From the NCBI GenBank assembly GCA_964035545.1, contig OZ037771.1:4892628-4956627 (forward strand): a stretch of DNA of 64,000 nucleotides. Direction: 5' to 3'. The position numbers and the translations under genes were made by a program. This DNA comes from Bugula neritina (lineage: Eukaryota; Bryozoa; Gymnolaemata; Cheilostomatida; Bugulidae). Under the pieces are notes generated by a model. It saw nothing but the letters and a program-made list of their open reading frames with translations. It made no database searches and was not told the DNA's origin. Shown here in pieces: positions 39,386 through 50,808 of this stretch. Within the stretch, counting starts at the first letter, position 1. Each line of letters opens with the position of its first letter.

Positions 39386-42300
39386 ATGGATTGGTTGAGT
39401 TACTGTGCATTGTGGGTTTTCTACTTCATGGTAGTGACAGTAGGTTCTACTGAAGACTTTACCAGACGTCGACTTCACAAAGGATGGGTCACTGGTAACC
39501 GTCACAGTGTTCTCGATGGTATTATTGGTAGGTACAAGTACTAGCTGCGTCTATATAAATGCATAGATATCCTAAAAAATTGCGTTGTGTTGCGTTTCGA
39601 AGTTAATCGCCATTAATAGCTTTATGATTGCCTCGATAAAATGGTAAAACTTACAGAGTGATTTTGCTTACTGTGTTTGAAAGATATTCACTTAAAAAAG
39701 TTTTGCCAATGTGTTTGGTGATTGATGTTTTAGTGCATGAGTACCTAGGTATCCCAATGGGCAAACCACCAATAGGGAACAGAAGGTTCAGGAAACCAGA
39801 GCCAGTGGACCCTTGGATGGGACAGTACAATGCCAGCAAGCGATCAAATGCTTGCATCAACTTCAAAGATATTCAATTTGGAGGTATGCATAAACAAATG
39901 AAAATAAATACAAGAAGTATTTTACTACAATCAAGTGAATACTATATTTAAAAAACATAGTGCCTTGCAATATAATATGTGCTATGACTACAAATCTAAG
40001 GAGATTTATTTAAATTTTAAGTTGGATATATTTTGAAAACCCCATAGTCTTTTCTGTTTGGTGCAATATGAAAATAACAATACACAGCATTTTGCAGTTT
40101 CTAGCAGTAGACAAAAAAGTACAGCACAGCATTATAATGCTTGTTTCTTGTATGCCTATTTTAGACTTTTATGGGTCGGATGTCTGGAATCCAGAAGAAC
40201 CCAGGAGTGAGGACTGCTTATACATAAATGCTTGGATTCCAAACCCAGGAGAGATGACAGAGAAAAAAGCCATCATGGTTTGGATATATGGCGGCGGATT
40301 TTATAGCGGCAGTTCAACCTTGGACATATATGACGGTCGTTATTTGGCAGCTAGCCAAAATGTCATCGTAGTCTCCATGCAGTATAGATTAGGAATCCTT
40401 GGATTTCTAAACTTGGAAAGCGAAGAGGCTCCTGGAAACATGGCGCTGTTTGATCAGCTAATGGGTCTGCAGTGGGTACAGGACAATGCAGAGTACTTAT
40501 ATGGCGATAAAAACAACGTCACTATTATGGGGGAGAGCGCTGGCTCGGTTTCTGTAAGTCTCCATCTGATATCGGCCAAGAGCAGAAACCTCTTTAACAG
40601 GGCTATTCTACAAAGTGGTGCAGCAACAGCAAATTGGGCTTTAATGACTGTTGAAAGCTCATGGTACAGGTTAAATAAGACAATTTATAGTAAAGACATT
40701 GGGTGCTCAACCATCACCACCCACGTGCCCACTCTGATGAAGTGCCTGCGCTCCGTGCCCGCTGGTGTTCTGTTTGACTATTCATGGGCTCCGTCAGGAA
40801 TTGCTCAGTTCAGCTGGCTACCGTCTGTTGACCATGACTTTCTAACTGAGCTACCAGAAACGTCTCTCCGTAAAGGAAACTTTAAACGATGCCCAATTCT
40901 GATTGGTTCAAATGCTAATGAGGGATCATCATTTCTGGTTTATGAATTTTATTATCAAGGCTTTGGGCCAATTTTCAAGAGCAAAGAAATAAACTTTACC
41001 ATTCCCCATTCTCGTTTTGTGAATGACATAAATCGGGCATTTAGGTATTACCCACAGTGGCCAACAAGCATGAATCAATTCGGAAAGGACGCAATAGCTT
41101 TCCGATATACCGATTGGCGAAACAAAGATGATAGTCTATTAAATCGACACAATATTGACTTATCAGTTGGAGACTACCACTTCCTCTGTCCAACCAATGC
41201 TTTCTCCCAATACTTTGTCAATGTCGGATTGCCCGTCTACTACTATTATTTCACGCATCGCTCGACGAGAAACCCTTGGGGCAAGTGGATGGGGGTGATG
41301 CATGGTGATGAAATATTCTTCACTTTTGGATTACCAATCAGACCTGATTCCCAGTACACAGAAGACGAGAAACTTCTCAGTATGCATATGATGCAGCTCT
41401 GGTCTAACTTCTCTAAAACCGGGTAAGCTAGGTTTAGCTAGCGAACAAAGTTTATCTTGTAATATTAAAGGTTTGCTAAAGCACTTATAAACTTTTGATA
41501 TATGATGAATTACTTAGAGATTTGTAGTACAAATTGATGTCTATTGGGATAGAAACTACTAATGGTTATCTACATGCATATAATCCTTAATAGAATGCTA
41601 TCTTTTATTGCGCACTTAGATGTACCTCCAATGTTGCATGCATGAACTTAACACACTAAGTTATATACTATTATACAGTATATATAATGCTGTATACTTG
41701 TCTGTATATAATTAGGATATATCTGTTACTGTAACTGTCAATCTGTCTTGTTTATATCTCGAATTCCTAACAGCCATGCTACATATCTGCTAGTTGAGCT
41801 AATTGATAGCTTCAACTTTACTCTGAACATCTCAATAATAATAGAATGTATACTAATATTTGCAGCTGCATTCCGTACCTTCATTTGTATGTCAGAAAGT
41901 AGAGTATTATTAGCTCAATCAATCTCAATTGCAAGAGTTAGCAAGGCTGTGAAGAAATTGAGAAAAGCCTGTTTTATAAATGAGCAATAACAAGTCATAT
42001 TTTTGCTAGGAAGTTAATTGTTGCCCTGAAGTCTAAACTAACATTCTTACAAATAGGTAATTGAATAAACTAGACTAGAATTTCTTTGTCATAGCCTGAG
42101 GTTTTTTTTCGTTGTTCCTGTGTCATGCTTGGGCTCCTAGAAACAGCCCAAACTCTGGTATGTCTGCTAGCAAGTAAACTGAATGCTCATATGTTCTATC
42201 GGGATAATGCAGTTATACTAACAAATATGTTTTAAAACAATTTTAAACTGCAGAATCTAAATTCTAAACCTATTGGGTCACAGCAATATAGTAGCAAGAT

Positions 42301-45300
42301 TTGGTAGTCATGACAACTGTAGAAGCAGTGTTTTCTTTCCCTCTACTAGCTGCTTTGTATGCTGGGCCTTCATTTATTTGTAATAACTTCACTAACTTTA
42401 CTAGATACTACTTTGCATTATAATAATATGGATGGACTTTGTCCCATATGCTGGCCTTTTTTCCATAAGAGCTTCATCCAAGCTATAGTTATATTGTCAG
42501 CTGTTTATGTAACTATATACAAATGTGATTGCATGAGAAGAATAATTATAATGCCTAGTCGTGTTCTTTAATAGCATATGATTGCATAGGTGTCAGAAAA
42601 TAACAACACATATATAATACAATATTAACAAACCTGATGATATGGTCAAGTGAAAGGTAATAGCCATTGGTTATTCTGGAGTAATGCTAACTTTATATAA
42701 ATATAATTCCAGGTGTAGCTGTACATCATACTAATGTATACCACTAAAACACTACTTCAAAATAGTAGTATAAACAAGCTTTGCTGTTTTATAACATTTC
42801 TAGTATTCAATATTCATTTATAGCTTTCAAAATCAGAGTACACTCCAAATTAAGGGGTATAAATTTAAGTCAAATTATCATTGCTTTTGCTGCATAAGGT
42901 TATATAAAGTAAAGCCTGTCACTGTTGGTATGTTGCTATGACACCACACTGAACAAGTCTTAACTTTGCAGACACCCGAATGGTTTGGATAATGGAGGTC
43001 TGTGGTCGTGGACTCCAGCCAGTCAGTTTGGTAAAGAGTTCTATGAGCTGAGCATACCTAGCCTTACCAACCCGACTTTCGGGAGTGGTCCGAGAACTGA
43101 GCACTGTGCATTCTGGGACAGCTATCTGCCGGGATTGGTTACAGGGACAGGTCAGTATTGCTGCTGTATTTGGGTACGAGATTATGTGAGTTTTCTTAGA
43201 GAAATTATATGTGTAATGATGATTTTGCTGTTAGACGAATCAAGTTAACATATTATATTAAAGGTTACAGTAACTTTGTTGCTTCTTTTAGCAGAAAGAA
43301 TATAACTCTTAAATTGATAAACAAAATGTGTCTACTTAAAGATATATAAAATATCAATTGCACATATTATACTATAATGGTGTTACTTGGTGAACAAAGC
43401 TTTCGATCAATCTGATATTGTATTAAACCATTTTCTGTTATAAAATTGAAAGCACCAGAAAGCTATGTGACCCTTTTCTTTAGCAACTATTTTGGCAAAC
43501 GGTTTCAAAACAACTAAATTACACAACCTGCATGAAATAGTAGGTAGCTTTTACTGGTTGAGTAGTACATATCCTTATAGAAAATAGTTTCCAGTTTGAT
43601 CATTTCAAAAGATGATATTTGGAGCCTGAAGTTGGAAGTGGGTGTGCTCTATGACTTTTAACTTCTAATCCACAAACACTACGTGTAAAAAAACTCAATT
43701 CTTGTTAAACAATAAGAATTAACAAATTGACTTCCAACTTTAGACTCCTAATATCACTTTCTAATAATTTCTGTTGTTAGTTAGATAAATTTATTTCATC
43801 TAATTTCAAACACCCCTGTAGGTGAAATGTTAGTGTTAGCACAATGATTTTCCTTTGCGTTAATTTAACTTCTGTTTTCTGTTATAATTTATCACAAGCT
43901 GAGCTCATGCCACTTCCATGCTCAAATAATTATACCTAATATTGAAAAATGCGAAATGATCTCCACTGCCATTTGAATCTGGAAGAATCTGTAAAAAATT
44001 AAAACCTATAGCATTTATTCTATGATATTCAAAAGAAAACATAGGGGGCTATCTGAAAAAGATAAAACTTTTGGCATACAGATGTTGAATTGATTTTATA
44101 ATCAAAAGGACAACATTGTCATTAAACTGATACCGCTGCTTTTGATTCATCTTCTAAAAAACACTTTCAAAATTGACAGCACTAAAAAACCATGAACATT
44201 TTATCCTACAAATGAATCTGCAATCTATGTTTGTCTTAATAACTCAGCAATTATGGCGGTTTGAAATTTGTCATCTAATATTCTTTGTGCTGGAGAAAAA
44301 AACCGATTTTGTGAACTCATGTGAAAGCAAACACAGATTACAAAATTTACAAAAATTCAGGGAGTCTCAACGTAAATTAAAAACAGTAATTTCACCTCTT
44401 GAACGAGTACACCATTCAGTATAGACGCTCATAAACCAAGAGAGGAAGTGTACAAGATGTACCAAATATTCACCTGGCACAGCTAGATGGTGTTCTCACT
44501 TAAAATCTTTCAAGGTATAGTTTAACTATAGAAGTGTGGCTTTCTTTTGGAAACCTCCTAACTGCAGCTCTACTAACAACGTGAAACCAAAGCTCTGCTT
44601 GAACTGTTGCTTCTAATGCTTAGTCTCGTTATTGTGAGAACTGACCACTGCTTGAGCTTAAGACGCCTGTCTGCCAGCTTGCACAACGTCCTGCTTTCCG
44701 TCATGTTTTTTTTTTCAATTAAGTAAAAGTCATATGCATGAGTTTTTCATTAAAAAATTAAATAAAAGTAAATACCTTAACACTTCATATTAACAAGTTG
44801 TTAAAGTATATTAATGAATAAAAGTACTGCTTATAATATATAACAAAAATACTAATGCGATCTTTAGTATATTCGTTTAAATACTATTAAGTTATTCGTT
44901 AGATGATGCATTAAAAAAGTAAAAAATCCTTAGAGAATTTTTTCATATAGAAGTCATGCCATTCAGAAGTTACAAACAAATTGTTTACTAAGCTAAGTTA
45001 CTGATAGTATTCCCTTCTAGACTTGACATCATTTTTAAATCTGAAAATATCTATAATTTCTACAGGCAATAATTCATTCATCGTATCAATAAAACCAATA
45101 AAGTTTCTAGCAAAACATTATAAATGACATTATTTGATCATAAAAAGTTTATGGTAATAGTGTTATACAAACTAAGTGGAAGGCGGGAGTTTTTTAGTTT
45201 TAAGGAAAGAACATGTTTTATACACTGATAAACCTGCCTACTTTACACAATATTTAAGTCGGCTATAATGTGTTCTACCGTTGCCTTTAGAAAGAATAAT

Positions 45301-46819
45301 ACACAAAAAAATCCTATTACGCACACCGCAAAAGTTGTAAACCAATATTTCTTGGAAAAAAAATTATATTTAATTTGTCAACTGCATGATCTAACAAGTA
45401 GACATAAAAGGGCAATAGAAATGTAGGCCATACTTTGTGAAATACAGTTCGTATGTGAAAACTAACAAGTTTCTAAGATAATGTAGTTCAGACTTAAAAC
45501 AGCTGCCTTATTGTGTCAACTAATCAATGTCAGGGCACTTGTAATATTGAATGCAAAGCATTCACTTTCTGCAATGTTTTAGATATAATCATTTTCTTTT
45601 CTCACCTATCTTCGATTTGTCCTGTTCAGGTAGCGGGTTTTATATGTAATTATTGGTTAAAAGAATTTGTAACTGAAGATCAAAAGCCGATCTGTACTGA
45701 AAACTATTAGCAATTTTACTCTATTATTATAAAAGGAGTTTCAGTGTATGTCATGTTAAGCCTGTGCTGTGGATTTGTTGTTAATTCATAATAAATTTGC
45801 TGTTTTATAAACAGGATGATGAAATGTTGCTGAACTTGTTTCCAAACAGACCTCAAAATTTGCAAATTCCACATTTTCAAACTATTAATAAGCACATCTC
45901 TCTATAGTTATAAAGGTGTTAGCTCACATCTGCTTTAAGATGATATGCTTGTGTCTTATATGCTGTTAGTATTTGTTTTCTGCTTGCTGCTGTATAATAT
46001 ATCCTCTCTTGCTTATATGCCTCCACTACTGTACTATGCACTATACACTGGATACTATACACTATACTCTATATACACTATATACTATACGCTAGATGCT
46101 ATACACTGTATACACTATATACTCTATGCTATATACTATGCACTGTATGCTATACATTTTATACTATACACTGTATACTATATACTATACACTAATATAT
46201 ATACTAAATACTATACACTGGCTAAATTGCAGCTGCTCATACAACATTCATAATTTCTATTTCTTCCTGTATTGCTCAGTGCTCACACAACTACTACTAA
46301 TGCTGGCCCGCTTACCTTACTGATAGGTTTAAATCTACACCTGTATGATGAAAATGACACCATTTTATGACTAATAAACGCTGTCACAAATGAAAAAATT
46401 CTAGCTATTCGGTGCTGCTTACAGCTTTTAACTTGCTTTCGATCTAGATATAATAATATATAAATTATTGCTACTGCTATAATACTATTTGCTGTAAAAA
46501 CACAAAGCGCAGATAAATCTATTAGATGCAAACCCTATTTTACTATTTGCTGTTAAGAAATGTGGAGAAGTGTAGCCACAGTAACATAGTTTCAGCACAA
46601 GTTACAGGAGAGTATAACTCTAAGTCAGTGCATCTGGTTTGCCATGTTTTAGCTGACATACACGACGTAGAGAAGGAGTGGAAGGAGCAGTTTGCTGAGT
46701 GGAACACGTATATAGTGCACTGGAAACACGAGTACCAGAACTACATGCAGACTGAGTACGAGCAGACCAAGTGTGACCAGCAGCTTAACGTGCAGAAGAG
46801 AGAAACTGGAGAACTGTGA
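39386..46819 (+). CDS. ACHE: acetylcholinesterase, T-type (tetramerising) form
   Basis: Secreted or membrane-tethered serine hydrolase that ends cholinergic signalling. Exons are 39386-39527, 39734-39883, 40165-41422, 42972-43150 and 46653-46819, phase-consistent, 631 residues, start context CACCATGG. Residues 1-22 form a signal peptide. Visible hallmarks: choline-site Trp105 (SDVWNPEE), SEDCLYINAW, oxyanion loop GGGFYSG, nucleophile Ser222 in GESAG, Glu350 in NEGSS, His477 in MHGDE. The cysteines of the three family disulfides are present. Exon 5 encodes the tryptophan tetramerisation peptide (Trp586, 593, 600) and Cys617, which in known T-type enzymes bind a ColQ or PRiMA proline-rich partner. 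By alignment the acyl pocket keeps one Phe (AQFSW) and the residue equivalent to Torpedo Phe330 is Ser (EGSSF), implying a roomier gorge than in vertebrates. The 3.5-kb intron 4 separates the catalytic body from the tail and could host alternative tails. Confidence 0.95.
43151..43248 (+). other. possible read-through C-terminus of acetylcholinesterase
   Basis: If the exon 4 donor at 43151 is not used, the frame stays open for 32 codons, adding a Cys-Cys-Cys stretch and a short hydrophobic run (IICVMMILLL) before TAA. Cholinesterase genes in several animals have alternative hydrophobic or read-through tails. The hydrophobic run is short and ends in charged residues, so a GPI signal is doubtful. 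Confidence 0.2.
43611..43758. mobile_element. small fold-back (MITE-like) element in acetylcholinesterase intron 4
   Basis: About 28 bases at 43611-43639 recur inverted at 43730-43758 (left core GGAGCCTGAAGTTGGAAGT, right core ACTTCCAACTTTAGACTCC) with a few mismatches. The spacer is about 90 bases. No target duplication was identified. Confidence 0.4.
46022..46215. repeat. degenerate TATACACTATAC array in acetylcholinesterase intron 4
   Basis: Imperfect 10-16 base units (CTATACACTG, ATACTATACGC) form a low-complexity block 440 bases upstream of exon 5. Tyr/Leu-rich open frames here are artefacts. Confidence 0.8.
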
Positions 46820-47998
46820 AACTCTTAGCTAGTTTTACTTATTCTGAAGCATTATTACTGAGCTATTTTGCTGCCGTCCCTACAGTTTCATAATTAAAGA
46901 GACAAAGTTTGATAATTAGAAATTTTCTATTTAAAGAGAAGACAACTTTGTGTTTATGCGTTTCTTATGCTAAGGCACTGCTGCCATATCATCTATTCAC
47001 CATTGTAGTTTTATTTTGGACTAAACTAATGATGCAAATGTTTCAGTTTTGAAAAGTTTTTGACATTTGACTTTTATCTTTTGACCTTTACCCTTTGACC
47101 TTGCCACATGTAACAGTGTGAAAAAGAGCCATACTCATGTTTCATGGATCATCAAAACACTTATTCAGTTTAAACAATGACTGATGATTCAGATCATAAT
47201 AGCTTTAAACCAATAATGAATATTCAATGTCTAAATTATATTTTTCCTTTTTCTTAATTGATTTTCTGTAAATTAGAATTTTTATCAATTAAGTTGCTTG
47301 AGTCAATCATAGTTATTTTAATAGGCTTTTAGCCACAATTTACATTTGGCTTAATTTGCAAATTATTCAAAACCTTTTGATGCTGCCGCACAATACATGA
47401 CCCTTGACTTACGCCATGTGGCGGCCTGCACATTTCAAACATGAAATATTTTATTTGTTCAAGAGCAGACACATTTAATTATCTATATGGTTATTGTGCA
47501 TTGTGAAAAAATGTCATTTCAGCTGTGATTTCATGTTGTTAATAAGTTAAATTAACATCGATGATAAAAATTAACTTTTAGCTTTACACAGAGCCAATCA
47601 TTTGACATGCAAAATGTCTATTCTTTGGTATCAATCATTAGCACTTATTGAACTTATGTACTTACTAACCAATATTACTTACCAATCTTACTTACTTACT
47701 ACACACTTACTTACGACACATTTACTTACTACACATAAAACATAACTATTTAAATTTTGTTTTTTATTGTCAGATGATTAAACAAGCTCACCACTTAGTG
47801 AGTCAAGTAATACCATTTCTTATAATTATATTTCATCTTTGAATGTATATTTTACAAAATATATTAATTTTAGATTCTAACAAAACACTGCATAGACTTA
47901 GATTGAGTGTGCCGTTTTATGGTTTGTATGTTCATGTCTTAGAAAACATAGTCTAACAAAGTATTTAATATTTTACATGTCTATGGAAATGTTTATGA

Positions 47999-48004
47999 AA
48001 TAAA
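47999..48004 (+). terminator. candidate polyadenylation signal AATAAA of acetylcholinesterase
   Basis: AATAAA lies about 1.2 kb after the stop. An earlier variant ATTAAA near 46894 could also be used; the sequence alone does not decide. Confidence 0.3.
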
Positions 48005-48613
48005 ATTACTGTATCTTTCAGCTTATGCTGAATGGCTTCTGTGTATTTTTCTGTTATAATTAGATGTTTATTTACAGTGCCAACAGTTAATTTGTGAGTG
48101 CACACAGTTCTGTGAGCATAGAATTAATCAATTTCATTTGGCACCAATTCTACATAACATGATCATGTAAGAACTCGCACCCATGAATAAATTCTATGCT
48201 AAACCCCCTCTCCATCTTTCACTTTTTGCAATGCATTATAGACAGCTATATTTGATACTGGGTTAAATGAATGCCAGAAGAGTGTCTTACGGCAGCGTAA
48301 TATGGAGATTTTATTTACTAGCAGTAAAATCACCAACTATTACATTCTATTATTCGTATGTCAAACAGTAAATATTGAATTCTGTCTTACTGTGTTTATT
48401 ATTGCTGTGTATTATCATATGATGGGCATCAGTTTAGTTACTCACTTGTTACTTCGAACTAATGTCAAAACTTGAAGCCGAAACCTTTTAGACTTTAAAT
48501 TTACACTTTAAGTGTCAACCCTAAAGATGAGCAATGAAGTGGAAACTATTACTGTATTAGATATACCTATATGTTATATATGTACATAATTACCACAATT
48601 AACACACACACAC

Positions 48614-48729
<116 letters not shown>

Positions 48730-49072
48730 AAATAATATATTTGACTGCCAAGGAATAAATCCTATTAAGTAAAGTATTCCACATGCCTACTTAATAAAAT
48801 GTATGACTCTATTTCTCACTTTTAATAGCAAAAATGTAGTTCATATATATTTGATAATATTTTTAGACGAGTTGTATAAGAAAGTTGAACAGCTCCCAGA
48901 GGTATCATCCGCAGTAAGAGTGGCAATTAGCAGCACCCTCCCTATAGCTGCTATGGTTCTCAGGCTAATATTAATGTGAATGAAAAGATAACATTCAAAA
49001 ACATCACCTTTTCTATGCAATTCACACCTGATACATGCTAAGCATTTTTTTTCGCAACTCAACTACAACATT

Positions 49073-49073
<1 letters not shown>

Positions 49074-49111
<38 letters not shown>
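49074..49111. repeat. AT microsatellite, about 38 bases
   Basis: Pure AT dinucleotide tract ending at AGCCTATAAT. Confidence 0.9.
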
Positions 49112-49112
<1 letters not shown>

Positions 49113-50808
49113 CCTATAATTTTATTTATATATATTCTACATTTATAATTTTGTTCATTATAACAATAAAATAAGTTATAACTAAATATAAATTTAGTTT
49201 AAAAGAAAGAATATTCTATCAATTATGCACAGGATATTCAGTCAAATCATAAAATCATAAAGACGCATTCTAAAATAAATTTTGCTGCATGCTAAGCTTT
49301 ATAACATTAAAACGCAGAAATATTTTAAATTAAATTTGAATTAAACACTGCAGCATGTGTTTAATATTTTGATATCGGAACACATTATCGAAACAAGATT
49401 ACAATTGTGATTTTTACATACTCGTGTATTACTTACACATCCGGCCATCAGAAACATAAAAAAAATACAAAACCATCAACTGTAGTACTATCTTTGATGT
49501 ATGCAGGTTTGTATGAGTTACGGAAAGGGTTTTCTAAAAGTTTTTATGTAATTTAATCTAACTCCATCTAAAATATTAAAATGATTCAACACACTCTATT
49601 GTGATACAGCAAAAACTAGAAAGTTTGTTTGTTATGTGCAATATGCGAACAATTACAGTCAAACATCTGTTTGTAATATAGCCTTAGCCCTTATGCTAGC
49701 TGTTTGCATTTCAAGGCAGGGAATATTGTTTCATCTTTGCATAAGAGAACAGAGTTTACTGGATTAGTACTATAGTATATACGTCTTGTCATATAGCAAA
49801 TACTTGCAACACTCAGTGTGATATGTGTATAAATTCACTCATGGATCGTGCAAATGCAGATCAACTGGTACTGCAAGTATATTATACTAAAGCATGTGCA
49901 TGTACTATGTACAATATAAACACCAAGGTACTCTGTATACTCGGCTAAACACTGAAAGATTATATAAACTGAAGCTATGCTTTAAAAAGCTCTAACTTTA
50001 AATAAAATCACAACAGGCAATAAAAATACGAGAAGTTGTTGAATAAAACAAAATGTAGAAAAACGCTTGCAAGTAAAATGAATTTATTTAACAATATATG
50101 AAAAAATAATATATACAAGCATTTTGAACAGCGTGACTGCTTTCCTATATTCCATGAGCATTGTGAAACATGTGATTAAAATACAAGTGATAAACAAATA
50201 ACTTCAAAAATAAATATACTTCGTTAGATTAAGCAAAATAAAAAAAATTAATAATTTCACATTATTGCATAAATAATTTATGTTGCAATGCAGCACTAGG
50301 TAGCATAGTGTAAAAATAAAAACATATTTAAGAAATTTATTTAATCTATTTAATATCAGTACTGATTAATGGCATTAGCTAATATCATTTATATAATATA
50401 TAATAAAATATTCAGTTATATTTACATAGAAAAATTGTAAGCTATGTGATGTGATTTGATGCTATTTGATGTAAAATGTCTTGTAAAAATATGGAGCGTA
50501 AATAAATTGCATCTAATGGCGCCAAGTTCAAAGATATGGAATATAACATTTGAAAATATACACTAATAATGTGCAGTTATAATAATTTTTCTGCTGACAG
50601 TTAATCATTCATGGCTTGAGGCCTCAACTAGCTGCAGAAATATTATCTAATGTAAATACATTGACTTCTTCTGCTTTAGACTAAAAATAACTAACATCTA
50701 CTAAAGTACAATGTTATAACCAACAGTAAACAAGTTAAGAGATGGGTTTCATTCAACTGCATTAAGTTGAAACCTTTTTTGATTGGCTGACCACAAATAA
50801 AATTAATT

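Noticed and set aside
46096-46323. Tyr/Leu-rich frames upstream of acetylcholinesterase exon 5
   Set aside because: Low-complexity TATACACTATAC sequence inside an intron.
46596-46652. Earlier acceptor for acetylcholinesterase exon 5 (TTTCAG before 46596)
   Set aside because: It is in the same frame and possible, but the acceptor before 46653 begins the exon exactly where T-peptides of known enzymes begin.
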